DNA from: Candidatus Altimarinota bacterium
GTDB taxonomy: Bacteria > Patescibacteriota > Gracilibacteria > RBG-16-42-10 > JAQVLK01
Length of the DNA: 55,625 bases
Reading direction: 5' to 3'
Assembly (NCBI GenBank): GCA_028704165.1
Contig: JAQVLK010000004.1
Location: forward strand, 1 to 55,625
Made by a program: the position numbers and the translations under genes. Position 1 is the first letter of the stretch; each line of letters opens with the position of its first letter. Of this stretch, positions 24,186 through 32,500 are shown in pieces. The notes below the pieces were generated by a model. It was given only the letters and a program-made list of their open reading frames with translations. It was not told where the DNA came from and did no database searches.

Positions 24186-24310
24186 GGGTGGAGGTGGGGG
24201 ATCCTTCGATGGGCTCAGGATGGTTAGTTTATCAACCTATTGTCATTTTGCAGTATTATTCCAGGATTGTCGTACTTGTGGTGAGCGGAGTCGAACCATG
24301 GTGGGCCCAC
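24186..24310 (-). repeat. Dispersed repeat island B
   Basis: On the minus strand it starts with GTGGGCCCACCA (24299-24310) and ends with CCCACCTCCACCC (24186-24198). Both ends match those of island A (13494-13546). Inside are GTTCGACTCCGCTCACC (near 24282-24298) and the small hairpin ATCCT...AGGAT (24201-24221). The middle is A/T-rich spacer. Confidence 0.5.
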
Positions 24311-24354
24311 TTCTTGATAAGCACTAGTTGGATAATATCCTCAAATCCATAAAG

Positions 24355-24388
24355 AAAAGCCCCTACTTACTATTAAGCAGAGGCTTTT
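24355..24388 (-). terminator. Intrinsic terminator after pnp
   Basis: On the minus strand AAAAGCCTCTGCTTA pairs with TAAGTAGGGGCTTTT through 15 bp (two G-U pairs) around ATAG, followed by CTTTAT. It begins 23 nt after the pnp stop. Confidence 0.8.
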
Positions 24389-24410
24389 AAGAACATCCTT
24401 TCGAAAAATA

Positions 24411-26609
24411 CTAGCCTTTCTTCGGAGCTGGTTTACGGGCAGGTACAGAAGATTCTCTATCCAGGGTAGCTTTGTGAGAAAGAGAAACACGTCCGCGCAC
24501 CGGATCAACATCGATCACCTTAACTTTCAGTTTGTCACCGATCTTGCAGACCTCTGAGATCTTCTCGATGCGGCGGTTGGCGAACTCGGAAATGTGAACC
24601 ATACCATCTTTGCCAGGGAAACGCTCTACGATAGCACCGATCTCTTTGCCGTCTGCGCTGGTAATAATTTTGACCACATTACCCTCGAAGATTTCACCCG
24701 GAGTAAATTGATAAGTGATTTGTTGTACAATCTTTTGAGCTTTGTCAGCCGACTCCTGATCCTTGGCATAAATAAAGATTTTACCATCATCATCAATATC
24801 AATATCAACACCGGTCTCATCAATAATACCGTTGATCACCTTACCACCACTACCGATTACTTCACGGATCTGGTCTGGTCTGACCTGCATCGAGATAGCA
24901 CGTGGAGCATTTTGAGAAAGCTCACTACGTGGTTTGTCGAGAACCTTGAGCATTTCTCCTAAAATATGAGCACGTCCTTCTTTGGCCTGTGCAAGAGCAT
25001 TTTTCAGTATTTCCAAAGAAAGTCCTTTAACCTTGATATCCATCTGTAAGGCAGTGATACCCTCAGAAGTACCGGCTACTTTAAAATCCATATCTCCTCC
25101 AAAGTCTTCGAGGTCTTTGATGTCGGAAAGTACTTTGTAGTTACCACTTTCCTGATCAATGACAAGTCCCATCGCAATACCGGAGACAGGTCTCTTGATC
25201 GGAACACCGGCATCCATCAGAGAAAGCGTGCTACCGCAAACGGCAGCCTGAGAAGTAGAACCGCTACTTGCCATAATCTCTGTTACAACGCGAATAGTGT
25301 AAGGAAAATCCATAATGTCAGGAATCATAGGCTTGAGAGCGCGTTCTGCCAGATATCCATGTCCAATTTCACGACGTCCTGGTGAGCGAAGAGGTCTGGT
25401 CTCTCCGGCTGAATATGGAGGGAAGTTATAATGATGCATGTAATAACGAGTAAAAGACATATCCATATCTTCTACCATCTGACCGGCGCCTTTGGAAGCC
25501 AAAGTGGCAATCGTAAGCGCTTGAGTCTCTCCACGTTTGAATACGGCGGAACCATGTGTACGTGGCAATAAACCAACTTCACAGGTGATAGGACGAATCT
25601 CTTTGGGATTACGACCATCCGGACGCTTATCATTTTCTAAAATATGTTTACGCAGACGATACTTGAGCAGATTATCGATCGCAGCTCTCAAACTAGCTTT
25701 AGGAAACTCTTCAACACTGGCAAATTTATCAATAGTAGCAGCGTAAAGAGCTTCTAAGTTTTTGGCGTAATCTTTCTTTTCGTTTGAGAAGATTACATCA
25801 TCCAACATAGTCTCGGTAACATAATTATCGACTTCATCCTTGAGCTTGATGATTCTAAAAGTATCATCACCAATATTAATCGTTTCATTACCAAGTTCAG
25901 ACAGTTCAAAATCCTCCAACTTTTCTGGTTTTACTTTCTTGATCAGTTCTTCCTGTAGCTTTACGAGTGGCTTCATATTCTCTTGTGCCAGAGCGAAAGC
26001 TTCAATCATTTTTTCTTCACTAACCTCATTGGCACCAGCTTCGACCATCATAATATGTTCGCTTGTACCGGCTACAAAGAGACTGAGAATTCCCTCAGCT
26101 TCTTCTAAGTAAGTCGGACTGACAATGAACTTATCATCCTTTAAACCAATTGCCATTCCTGCAATCGGCCCTTCGAAAGGTAATCCACCAACCATCATCG
26201 CAGCTGAAGCTGCCAACATGGCAACCATAGCAGGATCTGTCTCTCCATCAGCGGATAAAACACTACAAATAATCTGAACATCGTTTCTTAAATTCTTGGG
26301 AAAGAGGGGACGAATAGCACGATCGATCAAGCGTGAAGTCAGAACAGCATTATCACTAGGACGTCCTTCTCTCTTGATAAAACGACTACCATTGATTTTT
26401 CCACTAGCGTAGAATTTTTCTTCATAATCTACAGTCAGAGGGAAGAAATCCATATCACCTCTAACTTGTGAAGACATAGTGGCAGCAGCAAAAACAACAG
26501 TATCTCCATACTGTACAGTAACTGAACCGCTGGCTTGCAATGCCAATTTACCGGTCTCAATAATGAGCTTGCGACCTGCAAATTCGGTTTCAACACGAAT
26601 AGGTTCCAT
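24411..26609 (-). CDS. pnp: Polyribonucleotide nucleotidyltransferase (PNPase)
   Basis: Phosphorolytic 3'-5' exoribonuclease. The 732-aa protein has two RNase PH domains: the first starts with FAGRKLIIETGKLALQASGS and YGDTVVFAAA, and the second begins near residue 340 with EVGLLPRTHGSAVFKRGETQ and has the catalytic DMDFKVAGTSEGITALQMD. Next come the KH domain (about 560-620, IREVIGSGGKVINGI) and the C-terminal S1 domain (about 640-710, FPGKDGMVHISEFANRRIE). Length is standard. It follows rpsO on the same strand with a strongly structured 120-nt spacer, the same order as in E. coli. Confidence 0.97.
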   Translation of the reverse strand: MEPIRVETEFAGRKLIIETGKLALQASGSVTVQYGDTVVFAAATMSSQVRGDMDFFPLTVDYEEKFYASGKINGSRFIKREGRPSDNAVLTSRLIDRAIRPLFPKNLRNDVQIICSVLSADGETDPAMVAMLAASAAMMVGGLPFEGPIAGMAIGLKDDKFIVSPTYLEEAEGILSLFVAGTSEHIMMVEAGANEVSEEKMIEAFALAQENMKPLVKLQEELIKKVKPEKLEDFELSELGNETINIGDDTFRIIKLKDEVDNYVTETMLDDVIFSNEKKDYAKNLEALYAATIDKFASVEEFPKASLRAAIDNLLKYRLRKHILENDKRPDGRNPKEIRPITCEVGLLPRTHGSAVFKRGETQALTIATLASKGAGQMVEDMDMSFTRYYMHHYNFPPYSAGETRPLRSPGRREIGHGYLAERALKPMIPDIMDFPYTIRVVTEIMASSGSTSQAAVCGSTLSLMDAGVPIKRPVSGIAMGLVIDQESGNYKVLSDIKDLEDFGGDMDFKVAGTSEGITALQMDIKVKGLSLEILKNALAQAKEGRAHILGEMLKVLDKPRSELSQNAPRAISMQVRPDQIREVIGSGGKVINGIIDETGVDIDIDDDGKIFIYAKDQESADKAQKIVQQITYQFTPGEIFEGNVVKIITSADGKEIGAIVERFPGKDGMVHISEFANRRIEKISEVCKIGDKLKVKVIDVDPVRGRVSLSHKATLDRESSVPARKPAPKKG

Positions 26610-26639
26610 AAAACTTTGAAATTTAAAGACTAAATTTTA

Positions 26640-26712
26640 GTCTTTTGGAACCAAGCTTGAGGAGTTAAAGAAATACGGGCTTTAACTCATCGGACTTAGA
26701 GCTCCAAAAGAC
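26640..26712 (-). ncRNA. Branched hairpin in the rpsO-pnp spacer
   Basis: GTCTTTTGGA (26640-26649) pairs with TCCAAAAGAC (26703-26712) as a 10-bp outer stem. Inside it GAGTTAAAG (26662-26670) pairs with CTTTAACTC (26680-26688) as a 9-bp stem. In E. coli, RNase III cleaves a comparable structure in the same spacer and PNPase then controls its own messenger. The location supports an analogous role here, by inference. Confidence 0.6.
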
Positions 26713-26729
26713 CGGATATATTAAGGTGC

Positions 26730-27002
26730 TTACTTGTTTCTAAGCTTGAGAGACTTAGTTATCTTATTATAAGCCTCTTCATCATAAGCTTTGAGATAGT
26801 TCAACAACTTTCTGCGCTTAGCAACCATCATGAGAAGACCTCTACGAGAGTGATTGTCTTTCTTATGTTTCTTGAGATGCTCTGTCAGTTCGTTGACACG
26901 TTCTGTCAGGATAGCAACTTGAACTTGTGGGGAACCAGTGTCACCTTTATGAGTGGCATACTTGGTAATAACTTTCGTTTTCTGATCGTGCTTTAGGGCC
27001 AT
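26730..27002 (-). CDS. rpsO: 30S ribosomal protein S15
   Basis: Primary-binding small subunit protein. The 90-aa sequence has the full S15 helical bundle: [60 protein letters not shown] and [18 protein letters not shown]. It heads the rpsO-pnp pair. A promoter is predicted at 27042-27070, and the 5' leader is about 33 nt. S15 autoregulation through its leader is common, but no pseudoknot was established here. Confidence 0.97.
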   Translation of the reverse strand: MALKHDQKTKVITKYATHKGDTGSPQVQVAILTERVNELTEHLKKHKKDNHSRRGLLMMVAKRRKLLNYLKAYDEEAYNKITKSLKLRNK

Positions 27003-27041
27003 AACGGTAAAAAGTGAATGTTAAAAATAAATGCAGAGAAA

Positions 27042-27070
27042 ATTCTAGCACATAATTAAAAAACAAGCAA
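27042..27070 (-). promoter_or_regulatory. Predicted promoter of rpsO
   Basis: On the minus strand TTGCTT (27065-27070) and TAGAAT (27042-27047) are 17 nt apart. The -10 matches five of six and the -35 four of six. Confidence 0.55.
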
Positions 27071-27112
27071 TCATCGATTTCTGAAGACTGAAAAGAAGAA
27101 ACTGAGAGATAC

Positions 27113-27141
27113 TTGCTATATTGTATTAATTTGGTTATAAT
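27113..27141 (+). promoter_or_regulatory. Predicted promoter of the structured-leader gene at 27259
   Basis: TTGCTA (27113-27118), a 17-nt spacer and a perfect TATAAT (27136-27141). Transcription would start near 27148, about 110 nt ahead of the start codon. Confidence 0.72.
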
Positions 27142-27147
27142 ACCGTT

Positions 27148-27258
27148 CACCTTAGTCACCGTGGATGGGCTAGTTGTTTAACAGCTTCCTATCTCGGGAG
27201 GCAAAGGAAACAACTGGTCTGTTCTTTAAAAATTTAACGTTAGAAAGGGAGTTTTAAA
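27148..27258 (+). promoter_or_regulatory. Structured 5' leader, unassigned RNA element
   Basis: Outer stem AGTTGTTT (27172-27179) with AAACAACT (27208-27215), enclosing a 6-bp hairpin GCTTCC (27184-27189) with GGAGGC (27197-27202, one G-U pair). A purine ribosome binding site AAAGGGAG lies 7 nt before the start, unusual for this window. I compared it mentally with c-di-GMP, fluoride and preQ1 riboswitches and it fits none. Confidence 0.4.
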
Positions 27259-27825
27259 ATGAAAACAAGAATATTTGTTTTGAGTGGGATGATTCTTTGT
27301 ACTCTTCTTATGATTGTGACAGTTGTCGTAATCTTTACAAAAGAAGAATCTGTAGAAGAATCTGTTACAATCTTGGTTGAATCCCAAGAGGATCAGGCTC
27401 AGATTTCGGTCAAATATGACGGAAAGACACTACAGGTCGAAGGTCCAGGGACTGCCGAGCTTCTGGAGGGAAAGCCTCAGCTAAAGATAGGAACTCAGAC
27501 TATCGATCATTTGCTGATAAACAGCGTCATAAGTGTTAGATCTCCAGAGGGACGATATATTCCTGTGCTTGTGGATTATACCGACAGTCAGCAAAAACCG
27601 GGAGAAAAGATTAAGTGGTACGTGGCAGTTTCTTCTGATCAAGAGACTTTTGACTTTCTAAATAAAGTCTATCAGGAGAATTATAAATTAATGCCAGATG
27701 ACGTAATCTTTGCTCTTGGAAATATTGATGATTCTTCTTATAAAGGGATCTACTATCAATGCTTAAGGTCAACAGATATGGAATGCCTCGAGAAATCATT
27801 GGAGAAGAGTGGAGGAATTCCTTAA
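27259..27825 (+). CDS. Membrane-anchored hypothetical protein
   Basis: Unrecognised. The 188-aa product has an N-terminal hydrophobic segment (residues 5-27) that is either a signal peptide or an anchor; no lipobox was found. The remainder is a soluble, strand-rich domain (ISVKYDGKTLQVEGPG, RSPEGRYIPVLVDYTD), with two Cys near the end (CLRSTDMECLEK) that could form a disulfide. It has its own promoter, a structured leader and a clear Shine-Dalgarno sequence, unlike most neighbours, and is followed by a hairpin terminator at 27851. Low similarity to anything I know. Confidence 0.65.
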   Translation: MKTRIFVLSGMILCTLLMIVTVVVIFTKEESVEESVTILVESQEDQAQISVKYDGKTLQVEGPGTAELLEGKPQLKIGTQTIDHLLINSVISVRSPEGRYIPVLVDYTDSQQKPGEKIKWYVAVSSDQETFDFLNKVYQENYKLMPDDVIFALGNIDDSSYKGIYYQCLRSTDMECLEKSLEKSGGIP

Positions 27826-27850
27826 TTATCTTAACTCCAAACAGAGCAGA

Positions 27851-27880
27851 AGAACCCGGACGTTTGACGCCGGGTTCTTT
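27851..27880. terminator. Bidirectional terminator hairpin
   Basis: AGAACCCGG (27851-27859) pairs with CCGGGTTCT (27870-27878) around a 10-nt loop, followed by TTT on the plus strand and preceded by a run rich in A. It serves both the gene on the left and the convergent DUF2238 gene. Confidence 0.75.
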
Positions 27881-27881
27881 G

Positions 27882-28526
27882 CTATCCCAACAAATGTTTA
27901 TTCTTTTTCACAAACTGCTTAACGGCTGCATCGAAAAAGAAAGAAAAGGCTTTTTTCTTCATCCAGAGATAGCCCACAAACGAAGCGATAAAAGCGCCAC
28001 TGGTATTTAGGATTAGATCGGTCATAGTATCAAGTAGTCCACTTTTCTGCATATTTAATCCGAAAAAGGTGTCCATGCAAAATTCAAATACTTCCCAAAG
28101 TACGCCAATACTTATGGCAAAAGTGAAGGCAAAGAGAGCTACAAAGAAGGTATTCATTCGTAAACCTACTTTCTTTTGCGCATTCAAAAAGTAGATCAAC
28201 ATAAATCCTAAGATACCAGAAAGAATACTAGAATTGGCATGCAAGTAGAGATCCCACCACCAAAAACGGTGATAATATTGGTATATTTCGCCCAGAAAGA
28301 GTGAAAGAAAAATAAAAACTATCACAAACAAGTCAAAAGCCAGAGGCAAATAAATCTTATATCTTTTACGCAGCAGGGTCGGAGTAAAAGTTAAGAGGAG
28401 TATTAAGGCAATCATAAAACTAGTCTGCCATTCTTGCCTGACCAGCGAAAGTAAGAACCCGGCTGCAATTAGACTCTTGAGCAGATAATACAAAACGAGC
28501 GGGATATTAATACGTAGTTTCAACAT
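27882..28526 (-). CDS. DUF2238/YjdF-like membrane protein
   Basis: The 214-aa protein has about six hydrophobic segments. Conserved pieces of DUF2238 are LHANSSILSGILGFMLIYFL near the middle, ISIGVLWEVFEFCMDTFFGL and SGLLDTMTDLILNTSGAF, which carry polar residues in the membrane (His, Glu, Asp) typical of the family. Function is unknown. I use the ATG at 28526. The open frame begins upstream at a TTG (28559), but this is next to the -10 box of its own predicted promoter. Short leader of about 16 nt with AAAGGT 9 nt upstream. Confidence 0.75.
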   Translation of the reverse strand: MLKLRINIPLVLYYLLKSLIAAGFLLSLVRQEWQTSFMIALILLLTFTPTLLRKRYKIYLPLAFDLFVIVFIFLSLFLGEIYQYYHRFWWWDLYLHANSSILSGILGFMLIYFLNAQKKVGLRMNTFFVALFAFTFAISIGVLWEVFEFCMDTFFGLNMQKSGLLDTMTDLILNTSGAFIASFVGYLWMKKKAFSFFFDAAVKQFVKKNKHLLG

Positions 28527-28548
28527 TTTTCTGTTACCTTTTACTTTA

Positions 28549-28576
28549 ATTATAAACAATATCCCTTCATAATCAA
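28549..28576 (-). promoter_or_regulatory. Predicted promoter of the DUF2238 gene
   Basis: On the minus strand TTGATT (28571-28576) and a perfect TATAAT (28549-28554) are 16 nt apart. It lies where an upstream TTG start would fall, so it also decides the gene start. Confidence 0.6.
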
Positions 28577-28636
28577 AGCATGAGGCTTGATTATTCTCGC
28601 TTTATAAATTACATTTCCTTAGTAAATTCTTTACAT

Positions 28637-28710
28637 TCGGGGGTCGTCTAGTGGTAGGACAGCGGCCTTTGAAGCCGTTAGCCGGGGTTCGAATCCCTGC
28701 CCCCGAACCA
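28637..28710 (+). tRNA. tRNA-Gln (anticodon UUG)
   Basis: The 74 nt fold as a full cloverleaf: acceptor stem TCGGGGG with CCCCCGA, D arm GTCT...GGAC, anticodon stem GCGGC/GCCGT around loop CTTTGAA (anticodon TTG), T arm CGGGG-TTCGAAT-CCCTG, and encoded ACCA end. The U1-A72 first pair is typical of glutamine tRNA. The body resembles tRNA-Glu, but the anticodon is TTG, not TTC. Confidence 0.95.
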
Positions 28711-28768
28711 GAGTTTTGCTTTCATACTTCCAAAGAGCTAGGATGTTCTTTGTTTAAAGAAGCTTCTT

Positions 28769-29473
28769 ATGCAGATAAAAGTAAAGAGAGTTTTGGATAA
28801 CCCTCTCTCATATCTACTCCTCATTTACCTTGTACTAAACCTCTTGGCCTACCTCACCGCTTTAGTGAATGAACGTTTTTGGCAGATTGAGTTTCTCGGC
28901 AATACTTGGTATGTCGTGCTTAGCTATCTAGTACAAACTTTACTGATCTTTGGCGTCTTAGCCTTTCTTAAGATAAAAAATAATTGGACACTCGCAGATT
29001 TTGGTTTTAGGAAAACGCCTTTTCTTGAAGCTGTTGGATACATTACTCTGGCTTATCTGGCTTACTTCACGTTTTCCATAGCTATCTTAATTCTTTTAGA
29101 GAAACTTGGTTGGAGTCAGGTCCCGGGATTCCTTAGCCAAGAATCATATCTCGAGGTTTTTGGTGAAAATACTTTTGGCATGGTAAGTCTCGGTCTTGCT
29201 GCTCTTATTGTCGCACCACTTTCAGAAGAAGTGCTTTTTCGAGGATATTTATTGGAAAATTTTCGCAAGAAGTGGGGGATTAAAACAGCACTTGTTCTAA
29301 GCGCGCTCTTATTTGCACTTTTCCACTTTCAGATAGCTAGTTTTTTCTTCCTTTTCTTATTAGGTCTTTTAATTGGGTGGGTTTATCTCAAATCCAATTC
29401 GATCTGGCCTTGCTTGGTTCTGCATGTTTTGAATAATGCGGCGGCTTTCTTGATTGAACTATTCTTAAGATAA
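28769..29473 (+). CDS. CPBP family intramembrane metalloprotease
   Basis: The 234-aa protein is a multi-helix membrane protein with the CPBP (Abi) motifs: EEVLFRGY (Glu-Glu and Arg, motif 1), FALFHFQ (His, motif 2) and LHVLNNAAAF (His/Asn, motif 3). Such enzymes process prenylated or bacteriocin-like peptides or serve in immunity; the substrate here is not known. About seven hydrophobic segments are seen. It follows the tRNA gene on the same strand and converges with the giant surface protein gene across the hairpin at 29481-29549. Confidence 0.9.
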   Translation: MQIKVKRVLDNPLSYLLLIYLVLNLLAYLTALVNERFWQIEFLGNTWYVVLSYLVQTLLIFGVLAFLKIKNNWTLADFGFRKTPFLEAVGYITLAYLAYFTFSIAILILLEKLGWSQVPGFLSQESYLEVFGENTFGMVSLGLAALIVAPLSEEVLFRGYLLENFRKKWGIKTALVLSALLFALFHFQIASFFFLFLLGLLIGWVYLKSNSIWPCLVLHVLNNAAAFLIELFLR

Positions 29474-29480
29474 GAGATAA

Positions 29481-29549
29481 ATAAGTATTAAGCTAAGTAA
29501 GCCAGTAAGTACTGTTTACTTACTACTTACTCAGCTTACTTGCTTATTT
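29481..29549. terminator. Bidirectional terminator between the CPBP and giant genes
   Basis: AGTAAGTA (29504-29511) and TACTTACT (29517-29524) form the core around a 5-nt loop. Outer partly paired arms AAGCTAAGTAAG and CTTACTCAGCTTACTTG extend it, and AATAAG at the left faces CTTATTTTT at the right. Confidence 0.7.
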
Positions 29550-32500
29550 TTATCTGCTAATCTTTTTCTTACCGGCACTCTGCTGACGCTGTTTGTAACT
29601 ATGTCTGGTATGGATTGTAAGCCAACTGATTAAGGCTAAGGCCAAGATAATTAGGAGATACTTGAGCAGAGCGGTATTGATTCTGAATCTAGCTTGCAAC
29701 TCAATATTCAAGTGAATAGGTCTGGTTACATTTACCTCAAAGATATCGGTCTGTTTGCTATGATAACCAGGGGCTTCGATCTCGAGATAATACTTGCCAG
29801 ACGGAACCAAAAATTGGTAAGTACCTTGTTTTTGGGTGATCTGAGGATTGACCTGGTTAAAGTTGATAGCCGGCCAAGCTTCGTATTCGTTTGAGAGATT
29901 ATTCAAATGATAAAGGGTGATAAGTGCGTTGCTAATACGTTTCTCCTGCCCATCAGAAAGTGTTTCATAGATGTAACCTTCCGGATCAACTATGACTTTA
30001 TTCTCTATGGTGGCGATACTACCGTCAGCATAATAAATCACTGTTTTGAGATTGTGCTCTCCTAGATGTGGTGATTTGAAGTTTAGGTTATAAATACCAT
30101 CTCCGTCGTAATCATGAGGATAAAGAGTATCGACCTTCAAGCCACGATATTCCAGTAAGGTTTCTACCCTCAGAACAGCCTTGTCTCCAGCATTGACCAT
30201 GACTTGGACATCGGTGTCAGGGGTAACCGAGATACCATTTCCTTCATCGATAGAAAGATTTAAGCTGCGTTTCTTGGTAGCAAACAAAACTTCCTGCTCT
30301 GCCAATTCGATAGTGTCACTGATCTCTTCTTGGATTTTGCTTTCCTTTTCAGCTTTGATTTCTTCTGGATCATCATCTCTAATCTCAAGCTCATCTTCTG
30401 CGCTAGGCTCATCATCTTCTGCAGGAGTAGATTCCTCGTATAGATAGTAAGCGAAGTCCACATTAGCTTTGGAATTCTGGTTTAGAATATTAACGTTTTG
30501 ACTACTATCGGTGATTGCAATCAAGTCAGCACCGAGATTACTTTCATCTATCCTGACTACATAATTACCATTTGCAACAGCGCTAAATAGATAAGATCCA
30601 TTAGTGCCACTTTCACTACTTGCAATAGCTGTATTATCAGCAGCTCTATAAAGGACTAAATTAGCGGCGGCGATTGCTAGATCTGAATTATCAAAGCCGG
30701 AATTCATATTCTGATCAATGTAGACAATACCACTAATTGTTGCTGTGTTCGCGCTTGGCTCTTCTGTACAAGGAGGGCAAACTCCTCCACAATCAATTCC
30801 TTCTTCATCTTGGTTCAAAATACCATCACTACAGCTCTCTTCTGTTTGTTCTTCCTCTGCATACAGACCAAAGAGTAGCCCTGTTTTATTTTCGCCGGTG
30901 GCTAGAGTTACAGAGAGATTTTCTGCTGTAGTAATTTCCATACCACTTGGCGGATCCAAGCTCACAGTATAGCTTCCGGCTACAAGCTCTGGAAAGTTAA
31001 AGTTACCTTGACTGTTGGTGTCTACTGAAGCAACTGAGACAGAAGCAAGTTTTAGGCTAAGTTCAATACCTGTCAGCGCTTGTTCTCCGGCATCTAACTT
31101 GCCATCACGGTCTGCATCGGAGAAGACTTTTCCCGAGATAGAACCATATTCTATGACAGTTGGTTCCTCTTCGACGTAGTAGCCAAAGTAGGCTGCACTA
31201 AAGTCTGAATTCAAGATTACTTTTAGAGTTTCTTCGCCTGTAGATAAGTAATTTTCTGGTATACCAGAGCTATTTACTTGAACAAAATATGTGCTCAACG
31301 GAAGAGAGGTGAAAGCAAAATGTCCGGAACTTGAAGTCTGGTCAGTATCAATGATTGTGTCGCTTGATTCGAAGATTCCGTTGGCATTGCTGTCGCTATA
31401 GAGTCTCACGCTGATATTGGGAATCCCTGCTTCATTTGCCTCCGGTGTTCCATTCTGATTTTGATCTTGAAAAACACTTCCGCTGATACTGGCTGTCTGT
31501 GCCGTAGCTCCGCTCGTTTTTAGTTCTAAGCCGGAACTAAAGGCCGATGTTGTCGTTTGGCTCTTCGGATTGCTGGCTTTCACTTTGACGAAATAGCTGG
31601 TGTTTTCATTCAGATCATTCATCGTAATTCCCGTAGTTCCTCCCCAAGTAGCTAGTGTTTGATAAACTGGAGTTGCACTAGGATTGCCACTCTGATTTAG
31701 ATATTTGCTATTCCAGACTGAGTCTTCCGGACTAGTGTCATCAATGTAAATAGCATAGAGCACATTGCCTGTTTCTTGAGAATTGGCCTTCACGATTACT
31801 TTGGCGCTGGAGTTGGTAATATTACTAGCGGACGGTTTACTTGGGATAAGAGGTGTGATGTAAACCGGCACTAAGCTCTCAGTGATAGTCTCATTGCCAA
31901 GAGTGTCACGGTGTAAGGCCTTAAGTTTCGAGAAGTAATCATCACCATCGAGGGCTTGAGAGAGACTTGCTATTAAATCACTGGGGCTAGCAGTGTTGTA
32001 TTGACCGGTAAGATATGCTCCATAGGTTTCAGTATTTAGAGCGTAGGCAAACTGGTTCAAATATGGATTATCTTCCGAGAAGGCCACTCCCAAAGTAAGT
32101 TGTGTATCAGCAGTGGTGGGCGGATTTACAAATGCAACAGCTTCCGTAACCGCAGGTAATTTATTGTCTAATTCAAATTGACTTGAAGTTACAGGTGCAT
32201 TATCAACTTCCGCGTAGGTAGTTAATTTAATTCTCATATCGTCCTCAAAGAGAGAATCTAAACTACCATTTTTATTTAAGCTATTCTTGCTATCCCAAAC
32301 AAAAGTGGCTCCCTCTATTCCAGGAGTTAGATTTTGCAATTGATAAGTCTCATTATTATTCAGTGTTCCGGTGCTACGTGCTATGAGATGCGGATCATAA
32401 TAAGTCTGACCGTTATCTTGTGAGTACTCGATCTTCATCGAGTGCTGTAGCGGACTACCATTCGTCAAGCTGTAGTTTACGGTGACATACCCACTACCAT

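Larger units (their letters stand above)
23906..24410. other. Gene-free 505-nt intergenic region with repeats and regulatory candidates
   Basis: No coding sequence is seen. It holds a 13-bp inverted repeat (24013-24050), a third CTTAAT-N5-CTTAAT site (24122-24138), a TTTTAAG-N5-CTTAAAA inverted repeat near 24163-24182, the dispersed island B (24186-24310), and the pnp terminator (24355-24388). It lies upstream of the DUF3352-like gene and downstream of pnp. Confidence 0.7.

Noticed and set aside
27148..27258. Known riboswitch (c-di-GMP, fluoride, preQ1) in the 27259 leader
   Set aside because: None of the conserved cores of these classes could be matched, so it is kept as unassigned.
28527..28559. 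TTG start of the DUF2238 gene
   Set aside because: It coincides with the predicted -10 region; the ATG at 28526 with a short leader fits better.
28637..28710. tRNA-Glu
   Set aside because: The body resembles tRNA-Glu but the anticodon loop CTTTGAA gives UUG, which is Gln.
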